Made by a program: the position numbers and the translations under genes
Source: CAJQQY01 sp045104975
GTDB lineage: Bacteria > Bacteroidota > Bacteroidia > Chitinophagales > Saprospiraceae
Direction: 5' to 3'
Assembly: GCA_045104975.1 (NCBI GenBank)
Contig: JBGCCY010000024.1
Location: forward strand, 22,409-86,408
DNA length: 64,000 nt
The notes under the pieces: generated by a model
The model's input: only the letters and a program-made list of their open reading frames with translations
What the model was told of the DNA's origin: nothing
Databases searched by the model: none
Part shown: piece after piece, positions 8,656-16,537 of the stretch
How the letters are laid out: each line of letters begins with the position of its first letter
How positions within the stretch are numbered: the stretch's first letter is position 1

Positions 8656-9681
8656 TTGCCTCCTGAAGAAATTTTGACACGGCCACTTCCTCCAAATTAT
8701 GAAATACTATTTATGATGTCTATCGGTGATAGTGTTACAGTCACCCAAGAATTAAAGGATTTAGAAAACCTACCTGAAGGATTTACCACGGAAGATCGAA
8801 TAAAATATGTGGTCAAATTAATTGATATCATTCCTAAGGAAGAATTAGAACAGGCTAAAAAAAAAAATAAAACTACTTCCAATTATCCCTACGAAATTTT
8901 TAATAAATCAGGAAATATAACTGCTCAGCCAGGTGATCGAATTCGATATCGAGAGTATAGATATATCAATAATGTATTGGAGAAAGAAACTCCAATGGAT
9001 CAACCATTGCAAGCATCTTTGCCTGCAAGAGATATGATTCCAAATCCGCCTCCAGGAAATTATGAAGCATTATTATTAGGTGGGATTGGAGATAGTTTAC
9101 ACTTAGATCAATTACTGGTTGGGGTGAAAAACTTACCCAAAAACCTAAAGGAAACGGATACGATTAATTATAGAATTCAAATCGTAGATGTTTTTACTCC
9201 AGGTGAATTTGAGATTGAAAAATTACTCCAAAACGCTAAGGCTCAGCAACTCAAAAAGGAAACGATAGCAAGGAAAGAAGAAGTGGAGAAAACGACTTTA
9301 GCCAATATTAAAAAATTCAAAAGCGGTGAAATTGAAGATGAATTGATTTACACTCATTCAGGATTGAAATACATTTTGCATGAAAAAGGAAAAGGTAAAA
9401 AAACTTCTCCACTCCAAAAAGTAGCGGTTCATTACATGGGGTTTTTACCTGATGGAAAAGTTTTCGACACGACTTTTGATGATGGTAAATCTTTTGAATT
9501 TCCATTGGGCGCAGAAAAGGTAATCAAAGGATGGGACGAAGGAATTTCAAAATTAACGGTTGGTTCCAAAGCTACTTTTTTCGTACCCTATCAATTAGCT
9601 TATGGACGAGCAGGTTGGTACGGAAAAATACCTCGACGAGCAGACTTAGTTTTTTACATTGAATTGTTGAGTAGCAAATAA
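8656..9681 (+). CDS. FKBP-type peptidyl-prolyl isomerase, separated from its signal sequence
   Basis: 341 residues from a TTG codon, which is only a nominal start. Two related N-terminal domains (about residues 1-90 and 91-185), each with a PP-x-NYE...GDS pattern, are followed by a charged linker and a C-terminal FKBP domain (about 230-341): VAVHYMGFLPDGKVFDTTFD, GWDEGI, FFVPYQLAYGRAGWYGKIP and a final DLVFYIELL strand. FKBP enzymes catalyse proline cis-trans isomerisation; this one would be a periplasm-facing lipoprotein. The lipoprotein signal lies upstream in the same frame at 8440-8616 but is cut off by a TAA after a poly-T tract. Either the gene is damaged, internal initiation yields a cytosolic form, or the assembly has an error at the homopolymer. 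Confidence 0.75.
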   Translation: MPPEEILTRPLPPNYEILFMMSIGDSVTVTQELKDLENLPEGFTTEDRIKYVVKLIDIIPKEELEQAKKKNKTTSNYPYEIFNKSGNITAQPGDRIRYREYRYINNVLEKETPMDQPLQASLPARDMIPNPPPGNYEALLLGGIGDSLHLDQLLVGVKNLPKNLKETDTINYRIQIVDVFTPGEFEIEKLLQNAKAQQLKKETIARKEEVEKTTLANIKKFKSGEIEDELIYTHSGLKYILHEKGKGKKTSPLQKVAVHYMGFLPDGKVFDTTFDDGKSFEFPLGAEKVIKGWDEGISKLTVGSKATFFVPYQLAYGRAGWYGKIPRRADLVFYIELLSSK

Positions 9682-9804
9682 CGAACACCAAACAGTCTTC
9701 TAAAGTGGTGGTCTGCTTTAGCTGACCGTCAAAAAAGAGCGAAGCGAATTTATTTCAAAAATACCTAATACGAAAATAGCTTAAAAAAAGAGATTCCATT
9801 TGTC

Positions 9805-9812
9805 TACTTTTG
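9805..9812 (+). promoter_or_regulatory. Candidate -7 promoter box upstream of prfB
   Basis: TACTTTTG matches the TAnnTTTG -7 consensus of Bacteroidota and lies 71 nt before the prfB ATG. No clear TTG -33 element is seen at the usual distance, so this is tentative. Confidence 0.35.
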
Positions 9813-9882
9813 CACCTAAGAAATCACATTTCATTTTTTAACAAAAAAAATACACACTTGTAAAAGTGTTGTTGTAAAAATT

Positions 9883-10963
9883 ATGACTCAAGACCAATAC
9901 AAAGAATTGGAAGAAAGATTGGGCGTTCTAAGGAGGTATCTTTGACGTCGATCAACGACTTTTAGAAATCGAAGATAAAGAACAGTTGACCCTCGATCCA
10001 GATTTTTGGAAAGACTCCAAAAGAGCCGAAGGAATTATCAAACAAATCAAAGGACACAAAAATTGGGTGTCCAATTACAATACCACCAAGGTGGAACTCG
10101 ATGAACTCGAAGTGCTTTACGAATTTTATCAAGAGGAAGAAGTTACCGAAGAAGAACTCGATGTTCAATATGAAAAAGCCCTTGCTGCTGTTGATGATCT
10201 AGAGTTTCGATCTACCTTGAATAAAGAAGAAGATGAGCTAAGTTGCTTGCTAGAAATCAATGCAGGAGCAGGTGGAACGGAAAGTTGCGACTGGTCAGAA
10301 ATGCTTCTTCGAATGTACATCATGTGGGCAGAAAAATCAGGCTACAAAGTCACGCAACTCAATCGAGTTGATGGCGATGTGGCAGGTGTTCGAAGTGTCG
10401 AAATTGAGATCAAAGGCGATTTTGTCTATGGATTACTCAAGGGAGAAAATGGCGTTCATCGACTTGTCCGAGTGAGTCCATTTAATTCTCAAGGAAAACG
10501 GATGACTTCGTTTGCTTCCGTTTTTGTTCATCCATTAATTGATGATACCATTGAGATTGATGTGAATCCTGCAGATTTAGATTGGGATACTTTTCGAGCT
10601 AGTGGGGCAGGAGGACAGCATGTTAATAAAACAGAGTCTGCCGTTCGATTACGGCATTTGCCATCAGGTTTAGTCGTGGAATGTCAGGAAGAACGATCGC
10701 AACATCTCAATAAAGAAAAAGCGATTAAAATGTTGAAATCTCGACTTTACGAATTAGAACTTAAAAGATTAGCTGCTGAAAAAAATAAAGTCGAAGCAGG
10801 GAAAATGGCCAACGAATGGGGTTCTCAAATTCGTAGCTATGTCCTCGATGATCGACGGGTAAAAGATCATCGGTCTAATTTCCAAAATAATAATACGGAC
10901 GCTGTTTTGAATGGAGACTTGGATGGTTTCTTAAAAGCATTCTTGATGGTAGACGCAGTTTAA
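9883..10963 (+). CDS. prfB: Peptide chain release factor 2, expressed by programmed +1 frameshift
   Basis: Translation starts at ATG 9883, reads 20 codons to CTT (9940-9942), meets an in-frame TGA (9943-9945) and must slip +1 to continue at GAC 9944. The frameshift site AGGAGG-TAT-CTT-TGA-C is the classical RF2 autoregulatory signal, with an internal Shine-Dalgarno sequence three bases before the slippery CTT. The joined product has 359 residues. It carries the SPF anticodon-like tripeptide (198-200) that reads UGA/UAA and the catalytic GGQ (243-245) in ASGAGGQHVNKTESAV. RF2 terminates translation at UGA and UAA; low RF2 favours the frameshift and so more RF2. An ATG-started open frame from 9986 is only the downstream part. 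Confidence 0.96.
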
Positions 10964-10965
10964 TT

Positions 10966-11050
10966 AATGGTTAATGTATAATGGTGAATGGTTAATCCGA
11001 TGGGGAATTACACTCTGGTATTAACCATTCACCATTATACATTAACCATT
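10966..11050. repeat. Perfect 31-bp inverted repeat between prfB and cutA
   Basis: Arms at 10966-10996 and 11020-11050 are perfectly complementary over 31 bp (AATGGTTAATGTATAATGGT and onward), with a 23-nt loop. The right arm contains the stop codon and the last five codons of cutA, and the left arm begins two bases after the prfB stop. It is the best-preserved copy of the family also present at 6553-6626 and 26634-26705. Confidence 0.92.
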
Positions 11051-11346
11051 GAATAAATCCATTTTTCATATTCCTCATTTGCCGTTGCTTCAATCTTCAT
11101 GATACAAGGCACCTCGTAAGGATGAATTTCAGTTATTTCTTTTTGCAAAATTTCCCAATTCTCAGGAATGGTTTTGACGATGGAAACATATTCGTTTTCA
11201 TTTCCGATATTGCCATTCCACCAATACATACTTTTTATCGGGAAAATATTTGCGCAGGCGATTCTCTTTTTTTGGAGTAAATGATCAACTATTTTTTGCG
11301 CATTTTCTTCAGAAGAGTGAGTGATGTAGATTATGATGAAACTCAT
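11035..11346 (-). CDS. cutA: CutA-family divalent cation tolerance protein
   Basis: A 103-residue ferredoxin-like trimeric protein of the CutA1 family. Conserved features are the N-terminal strand followed by LLQKKRIACANIFPIKSMYW, WNGNI, EYVSIVKT and HPYEVPCIMKIEA. CutA was linked to copper and divalent-metal tolerance in E. coli, but its biochemical role is unsettled. The gene is 9 bp downstream of rimM on the same strand, so the two are probably cotranscribed. Its last residues (SMVNV) and the stop codon are encoded inside a palindromic repeat, which suggests that the repeat inserted into or grew over the gene end. Confidence 0.9.
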   Translation of the reverse strand: MSFIIIYITHSSEENAQKIVDHLLQKKRIACANIFPIKSMYWWNGNIGNENEYVSIVKTIPENWEILQKEITEIHPYEVPCIMKIEATANEEYEKWIYSMVNV

Positions 11347-11355
11347 TTTTAAAAT

Positions 11356-11886
11356 TTAAACATCCAAAATTCCCTCTGGAAGATTCATGTAAATGTATTG
11401 TTTTTCTTCGTCGATTTTTTCAATCAAACTTTCATGAATCGGAATAAAAACTTCATTTTCATTATAAATAATGACTGCCATTTCTTGTTGTGGAAATTCA
11501 ATCACATCTATAATTTTTCCAAGTTCACCAAGTTCTGAATCCACTAGAGTAAAATCAACTAAATACCCAAAAAGTAAATTTGATTGACTTTCAAATTCCA
11601 ATTCTTTTTCCTCTTTTTTCAAAATATTGGCAGGTTGTAAAAATATTTCTTTGGAGCTTAAAAGGTGCGCCGCTTCTTTGGAATCGACATCTTCTAATTT
11701 TATAATGAATTCATTTTCGAGCCTAGTTTCTTCTACAAAATAGGGGAGGTGTCTTCCTTTGATAGAAAGAAAGATAACAGGTGCCTTTAATAGATCTTCC
11801 AAATATTCGTCTTCGACTAAGACTTTAAGTTCTCCTTTAAGTCTATGTTCTTTTTTTGTAAAACCAATACTAATATAATTTTCCAT
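11356..11886 (-). CDS. rimM: Ribosome maturation factor RimM
   Basis: A 176-residue protein with the N-terminal RimM beta-barrel (IGFTKKEHRLKGELKVLV; the usual HG-L-KGE pattern appears as HRLKGE) and a C-terminal PRC-barrel (about 100-176: GYLVDFTLVD, GELGKIIDV, VFIPIHESLIEKID, ending in LPEGILDV as is typical). RimM assists 30S head assembly by binding S19 and 16S rRNA. The rpsP and trmD neighbours common in other phyla are absent; here it is followed by cutA. Confidence 0.9.
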   Translation of the reverse strand: MENYISIGFTKKEHRLKGELKVLVEDEYLEDLLKAPVIFLSIKGRHLPYFVEETRLENEFIIKLEDVDSKEAAHLLSSKEIFLQPANILKKEEKELEFESQSNLLFGYLVDFTLVDSELGELGKIIDVIEFPQQEMAVIIYNENEVFIPIHESLIEKIDEEKQYIYMNLPEGILDV

Positions 11887-12007
11887 GGGGCAAAAATAGG
11901 GATAGTATTTATATTTTGGAATATGAATTAGTAATAAAATAAAAGCAAATCTTGGTGATCTATTTTAAGGAAATAGGAGTTGTATAAAATGTACACTTTT
12001 TCTTAAA

Positions 12008-12040
12008 AGTCCTTCCAGGTTTTTAAAACCTGGAAGGACT
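12008..12040. repeat. CCTTCCAGG palindromic repeat
   Basis: AGTCCTTCCAGGTTTT (12008-12023) and its exact complement (12025-12040) are separated by one base. This CCTTCCAGG...CCTGGAAGG palindrome is of a type dispersed in many Bacteroidota genomes. It lies in the 426-bp spacer upstream of rimM. Confidence 0.85.
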
Positions 12041-12126
12041 GAGAGGAGAATCAATGCAACACTGCCGAAAAATGGAGGAATAAAATTTATTAAAAGAAGA
12101 GTAATTTTTTTATTTCAGTTAGTGTT

Positions 12127-12285
12127 TTCTCTATCGTACACTTTTATTTTTGCCACGAATTTTCACACATTTCACGAAAAAAAAATATGAAAGTTATTTT
12201 TCCAAAAGGATTTTGATTAATCAAAATCTAATCGTCAAAAACTCGTGCAAATTCGTAGCAACTTTCAAAAGTGTATGGTAGAGAA
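12127..12285. repeat. About 160-bp imperfect palindrome of the GCCACGAATTT type
   Basis: The ends TTCTCTATCGTACACTTTT and AAAAGTGTATGGTAGAGAA are complementary with two or three mismatches, and inner blocks (GCCACGAATTTTCACAC against TCGTGCAAATTCGTAGC) pair as well. The centre holds a perfect 20-bp palindrome at 12209-12228. It looks like a non-autonomous mobile repeat. No open frame is inside. Confidence 0.7.
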
Positions 12286-12312
12286 TTATCATTAAACAAG
12301 ATGTAAATAAAA

Positions 12313-13311
12313 TTACTTTACTTGAAATTTCAAACTCACCTTTTCGCCTTTTTCATTTTTTACCAATAAAAAATAGCTACCCGCAGGGCATTTAGAAATT
12401 GGAAATGAGAAAGTACTAAAATCGTTTGATGATTTTGTGAAAGCTTCTTGTCGAATAATTTTCCCTTCAATACTTATCGCCTCCATTGTAATTTTTCCAA
12501 ACCAAGCCGCAGGAATTTTTACCTGTAAAATTTGATCGTGAGAAATTGGATTAGGAAAGAGGTGAAAATTTTCATTATTAAGAACAGTAGTCGTACTGGT
12601 CGTTTCAGCACAAGCCACACTATCAATCCATTGAAATGCATCTGTCAATATTTGATTCCGATTGGGGAAGTCAATCGTATGTCCAACGCCACTCATTAAA
12701 ATGGAATTGACACAAGCATCGTTGTTTTCCATCGCATTTTTTAAAGGAGTAAAACGAGTATTGGGCGAGTCATTTCCTCCATGCACCAAGTAGATCGGAT
12801 GCCATGCTGCATTCGCCTCAAGTCCTGAAACTTCTCCAATATTCACCGCCGCTCCAATTGGCATAAATCCTCGAAATCGTTCATGATTGTTCAAACCATA
12901 AGTATATACGGTCTTACCGCCCCAGGAAAATCCCATTGCATAAACTTTCTCTAAATCTATATTATACCATACTTCCATTGAGTCTAAAAGTGCTGTCGTA
13001 AATGCCGTATCAATTGGATCGTTAATCGCTCCATCGATTCCACCGTCTGGACAAACCAGCAACAAATTATTCATTTCCGCAAAAGCAATTAAAGTGTCGC
13101 ACCAAGATTCTCCATCCCATCGATTAGTATTCAAAGGGTGCAAACCAAGCATCAAAGTGTGGGGTGTAGATGCATCATAGTTTGAAGGAATGTAGATAGA
13201 ATATTTTTTTGCAGGATCAGTTTGGAAGGCAAAATTACCATCGACTCGTTGCTGAGCGAAGATTTGAAAAGCAAAAAATAAAATAGAAAAAGAAAGTAAA
13301 TATTTTTTCAT
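12313..13311 (-). CDS. Secreted alpha/beta-hydrolase (PHB-depolymerase/esterase-like) with T9SS sorting domain
   Basis: A 332-residue protein starting at the ATG at 13309-13311. Residues 1-19 form a signal peptide ending IFAQ. The hydrolase domain (about 30-240) resembles LpqC/esterase-type alpha/beta hydrolases: oxyanion region LMLGLHPL, nucleophile GFSWGG (S129), acid HGGNDSPN (D181) and base GVGHTID (H211). Residues from about 258 (LFPNPISHDQ) to the end form a type A T9SS C-terminal domain with the closing pattern AGSYFLLVKN...KFQVK. The protein is thus expected to cross the outer membrane and stay at the surface or be released. The substrate could be a polyester or a feruloyl/acetyl ester; not decided by sequence. 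Confidence 0.82.
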   Translation of the reverse strand: MKKYLLSFSILFFAFQIFAQQRVDGNFAFQTDPAKKYSIYIPSNYDASTPHTLMLGLHPLNTNRWDGESWCDTLIAFAEMNNLLLVCPDGGIDGAINDPIDTAFTTALLDSMEVWYNIDLEKVYAMGFSWGGKTVYTYGLNNHERFRGFMPIGAAVNIGEVSGLEANAAWHPIYLVHGGNDSPNTRFTPLKNAMENNDACVNSILMSGVGHTIDFPNRNQILTDAFQWIDSVACAETTSTTTVLNNENFHLFPNPISHDQILQVKIPAAWFGKITMEAISIEGKIIRQEAFTKSSNDFSTFSFPISKCPAGSYFLLVKNEKGEKVSLKFQVK

Positions 13312-13401
13312 AATAAATGATTTTGAGTTTTTCACAAATTAGATATTTATAAAGAACTCAAAATCAGAATGATTGGGAAATGTCTTTGGTTGGACAGGAG
13401 A

Positions 13402-15288
13402 TTATTCTTTTAGAATTTTGAAGGAATTGAGGAAGTTGCTCATTTCGTTTTCTAGGATGGCTTCTTTTTCTGAAATGAATTGAATATAATAAAACCTGTT
13501 TTTGTTTAGCAATCTAATCGCAACTAGATTCATATCTATTCCATCTTCACTAATGATCGCTACACTTTTTTGAGCAAGGTGTTTTTCAATCATTAGTTCT
13601 TTTTTTGAAGTTACTTCTCCTTTTAAATTTTTTAGAGAGGAGGTTAAATTATCATTATAAAATTCCACTACTTCTTCCTTTGACATAGAGTCAGCATTAA
13701 TCCCATTTTCAAAATCTATAAATATAATGTATTGAACAAATTCTTTTCCTTGACGATCGATATTTTCACTCACGTAATAAAGTGGATCAGAATTTTTAGG
13801 AGCTTCCCCATTTGCTGTATGTCGCCTTCCAACAGTTTTTCCTAACATTGAAATAGAAAAATTTCCTTCTTCTGAAATTATAGTTTCCCATTCTTTAGAA
13901 GGAACATTATTAGAAGTTGATTCATTTAAATCATAATCTTCTAATTTAAATGAATTGAAAAATTTATCTAAATCTGTATTTTTTTCGGTGTTTCCCTTCG
14001 TCATTACTTGAAGTAAAAACAATCGATTATTACGAAGTAAAATAGCATACTTAATTATTGCTAATCCATCGTATGCGTTTATATCTACCGTTTTAGCAAT
14101 AAAAGAATCAAGTTTAATTTCACCTCGTTTAATAATTTTACCTTTTACACCTTTGGCTGTGCCTTGTAATGATTTTTCATAATAATCATCTAATTCAGAT
14201 TTTGTCATTGTTTCTGAATTGATTTTTTCAAACGGATAATCAGTTATCGCAATTCCATAAGCTAGATTTTCGGCCTCGTTTGACATCTCAGCAATATAAA
14301 ATTTTAATGAAAGATTCCCTACATCAGATGCTTTATCAAATTCTTGAAATTCAGGTTGCTTTGGCATTTCAACTGAAAATCCAGTTCCTTCTGGCGCTAC
14401 TGTAATCCAATTCGTCTTGATCTCAGGAAGCGCTTTAGTTTTCGGAGCAATAATCGGTTTCACCTCGTATCCTTTTTTTCTCAACAAATCAATCACACCT
14501 CCTTCAAGAGGCAAATGCGCCGTTCCAATGGCAATAAAAGTTGATTGGCGATTTACAAAAAGATCAATAGAGTCAGTCATCGTTTTATTTCGATCCCAAA
14601 TAAATTCATCTTCCATTTTTTTAAAACCACTATCGCTAAATATAGTTTCGATCAAATCTTCCAAATCTTCTTTAGCGTAAGCATTAACCAATTTTTCTGA
14701 GATACCATTAAAGTTCTCCCATTCGTTAGCAACATCGAGGAGATATTCAGCAGGAACATTTTTCAATAAATCAATTTGTAATTGCAATGGCTCTACACTA
14801 AATGTTTTTTTGTTTTTGCTTTTTGCATATTTGTATAAATAATTATCTACAGAAGTTTCCATATCACTTTTAAAAAGTTTCATGGTTGCCATAGAGATAA
14901 TAGTCATAGGAGTAAGAAATTTTAATCCATCCAAGTTTAAATCAAATGTTTCTTTAAAGAATTTTGTCAAGTAAGCATAATCTTTTTCAGAAAGCATTTT
15001 ATCTATAGTTTTGCCATCCTCTAAAAAGATACTATTACCTATTTCTTTTGTATTTTCAGGAGTGGACTCAATTTCCATTGCGAATGCGTCGCACTCATCA
15101 ATTTTCGCAAAAACAGAATCATTGAAATTAAATACTCGTTTGTCACTTATATGAATGGTCCCAAACAAATAGGATGACTCTTCCAACCCATTTCCAGAAA
15201 TTTCCCAAAGCAACGATTGACTTTTGGCAGTTGGAGAAAAAAAGAGGATAGTAAAAATTAGAGTAAGAAGCGTTTGGTACTTATTCAT
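13402..15288 (-). CDS. TraB/GumN-family protein with duplicated C-terminal domain
   Basis: 628 residues with a signal peptide (1-23, ending AKSQ). Residues about 25-285 are a TraB/GumN domain: LWEISGNG, YLFGTIHI, AMEIE and the C-terminal FIAIGTAHLPLEGGVIDLLR block, a fold compared with Tiki-type metalloproteases. The C-terminal half holds two copies of a roughly 150-residue alpha/beta domain (about 292-455 and 465-628); each begins with a W-x-T/E-I pattern and a FS(V/I)xM strand and ends with FFNSFKL or FLNSFKI. The domains resemble PsbP-like or DUF1795-type modules (inference). Secreted or periplasmic; proteolysis is possible but unproven. Confidence 0.75.
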   Translation of the reverse strand: MNKYQTLLTLIFTILFFSPTAKSQSLLWEISGNGLEESSYLFGTIHISDKRVFNFNDSVFAKIDECDAFAMEIESTPENTKEIGNSIFLEDGKTIDKMLSEKDYAYLTKFFKETFDLNLDGLKFLTPMTIISMATMKLFKSDMETSVDNYLYKYAKSKNKKTFSVEPLQLQIDLLKNVPAEYLLDVANEWENFNGISEKLVNAYAKEDLEDLIETIFSDSGFKKMEDEFIWDRNKTMTDSIDLFVNRQSTFIAIGTAHLPLEGGVIDLLRKKGYEVKPIIAPKTKALPEIKTNWITVAPEGTGFSVEMPKQPEFQEFDKASDVGNLSLKFYIAEMSNEAENLAYGIAITDYPFEKINSETMTKSELDDYYEKSLQGTAKGVKGKIIKRGEIKLDSFIAKTVDINAYDGLAIIKYAILLRNNRLFLLQVMTKGNTEKNTDLDKFFNSFKLEDYDLNESTSNNVPSKEWETIISEEGNFSISMLGKTVGRRHTANGEAPKNSDPLYYVSENIDRQGKEFVQYIIFIDFENGINADSMSKEEVVEFYNDNLTSSLKNLKGEVTSKKELMIEKHLAQKSVAIISEDGIDMNLVAIRLLNKNRFYYIQFISEKEAILENEMSNFLNSFKILKE

Positions 15289-15355
15289 CGTGAATATTTT
15301 TTGTTGAAAAATTTCTTAAAATTAAGTTTAATTTTGTTTTCAAAAAAATCTAAAA

Positions 15356-16432
15356 ATGAAAGGTAATAAACCTTCAAAAAAGAAAGTGACTTTTCAAGTT
15401 CAGAAGGAATTGAATGTTTACTTACAAGCCTATAATCGTAATATCGATTTGCCTTTGCAATATGAAGATTTGCTGCGATTTACGACTGCAGTTCCTTTGA
15501 TGGATAATGATGATAACGATACGTTTTGGCAGACTGTTTACTATAGTGAATCTGATTCTAGAGAGTTACACAAAGCGATGCGTGAGATTTATGCTTTGCT
15601 AAAAACGGATGGTGATATGAATGTGATGGAACACCTTTCCGTCGCCCGAATTGATTATTGTACTTTCGGAAATAGTAAACCATTTCGAGTCAGAATCATC
15701 AATCGGTTCAACGATAATTACGATCATTTTTATGTGAAAAGAGCAGATGCTTCTCGAATCTATGGGTTGGAATTGGAATATCTTTTGTCGCCTAATTCGA
15801 TTCAATATTTTGTCGATGGGGAAACCTTGATCGAGGAACATGTGGCTGGAATTCCAGGAGATGATTTTATGAAAAACAATTTGGATGAGTCGCTTTTTAA
15901 TAAAACTAGGATCGCCAAAGAGTTTATAAAATTTAATGAAAGATGTTTTGTGCGATTGTTGGGCGACATGCGATCTTATAATTTTGTAGTAGATATTACG
16001 CCTGATATTGAAGGGTCACAATATCGAATTCGAGCGATAGATTTTGATCAACAAAGTTATGAAGGGCGAAAAAGTTTTTACATGCCACAATATTTTAAGG
16101 AAAATAATCCGATTATTTTTCTTGGTATTCAGCACATGGGGCCTGAAGTTGTGGCGCAATATCAAATGGAGGAACGAAGCTTAATTGCTGTTCGAGCAAA
16201 GGCCGAGCGGACTAGATTAAATGATCTTTTTGAGGTGATGGTGGATGACAAAATTTCATTTCCAGAAAAAGTAGAGTTGTTGAAAAAAGATCTCTCGGCA
16301 CATCACAAGAATGAGGTGTTTATGAAATGTCGAAATATGGGAGAGATTGTTTTGACGAATATTCAGTTGTTGTTGAAAAAAGAATTTAAGCAGAGTTTGA
16401 TTTATTTTGATGAACTAGAAATAGAAGATTAA
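15356..16432 (+). CDS. Uncharacterised protein with a kinase-like catalytic core
   Basis: A 358-residue soluble protein with no recognised family name. The middle resembles the protein-kinase/aminoglycoside-phosphotransferase fold: a strand FYVKRAD with a candidate ATP-binding Lys near 123, a helix with a Glu about ten residues on, then RLLGDMRSYNFVVD, where D204 and N209 have the exact D-x4-N spacing of the kinase catalytic loop, and IRAIDFDQQ, where D229-F-D231 matches the metal-binding DFG/DFD. The loop between them carries about ten extra residues. The first 50 residues are basic then charged, and the C-terminal 80 residues are helical. Divergent from the TraB gene by 67 bp. Kinase activity and substrate are inferred only. 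Confidence 0.6.
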   Translation: MKGNKPSKKKVTFQVQKELNVYLQAYNRNIDLPLQYEDLLRFTTAVPLMDNDDNDTFWQTVYYSESDSRELHKAMREIYALLKTDGDMNVMEHLSVARIDYCTFGNSKPFRVRIINRFNDNYDHFYVKRADASRIYGLELEYLLSPNSIQYFVDGETLIEEHVAGIPGDDFMKNNLDESLFNKTRIAKEFIKFNERCFVRLLGDMRSYNFVVDITPDIEGSQYRIRAIDFDQQSYEGRKSFYMPQYFKENNPIIFLGIQHMGPEVVAQYQMEERSLIAVRAKAERTRLNDLFEVMVDDKISFPEKVELLKKDLSAHHKNEVFMKCRNMGEIVLTNIQLLLKKEFKQSLIYFDELEIED

Positions 16433-16435
16433 AGT

Positions 16436-16537
16436 AAAACGACCCTCCGAGTCGTTCACCGTCTAACGATTCTCCGAATCGTTTTACAGTTTACGACTCG
16501 GAGAGTCGTCAGACAGTGAACGACTTGGAAAGTCGTT
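16436..16537. repeat. Nested ACGACTCGGAGAGTCGT palindromes between convergent genes
   Basis: About 100 bp contain four 17-bp units of the form ACGA-x-T-CTCC-G-A-x-TCGT, arranged as a large imperfect palindrome whose 29-bp outer arms differ at about four positions. It fills the gap between the convergent stop codons of the kinase-like gene (16430-16432) and the PLP enzyme (16538-16540). REP-like. Confidence 0.85.

Noticed and set aside
9986..10963. prfB starting at the ATG at 9986
   Set aside because: There is a complete N-terminus with the classical frameshift site upstream from 9883, so this is only the downstream portion.
16436..16537. A CRISPR array
   Set aside because: The four short units are arranged as nested palindromes without equal-length unique spacers and no cas genes are near.
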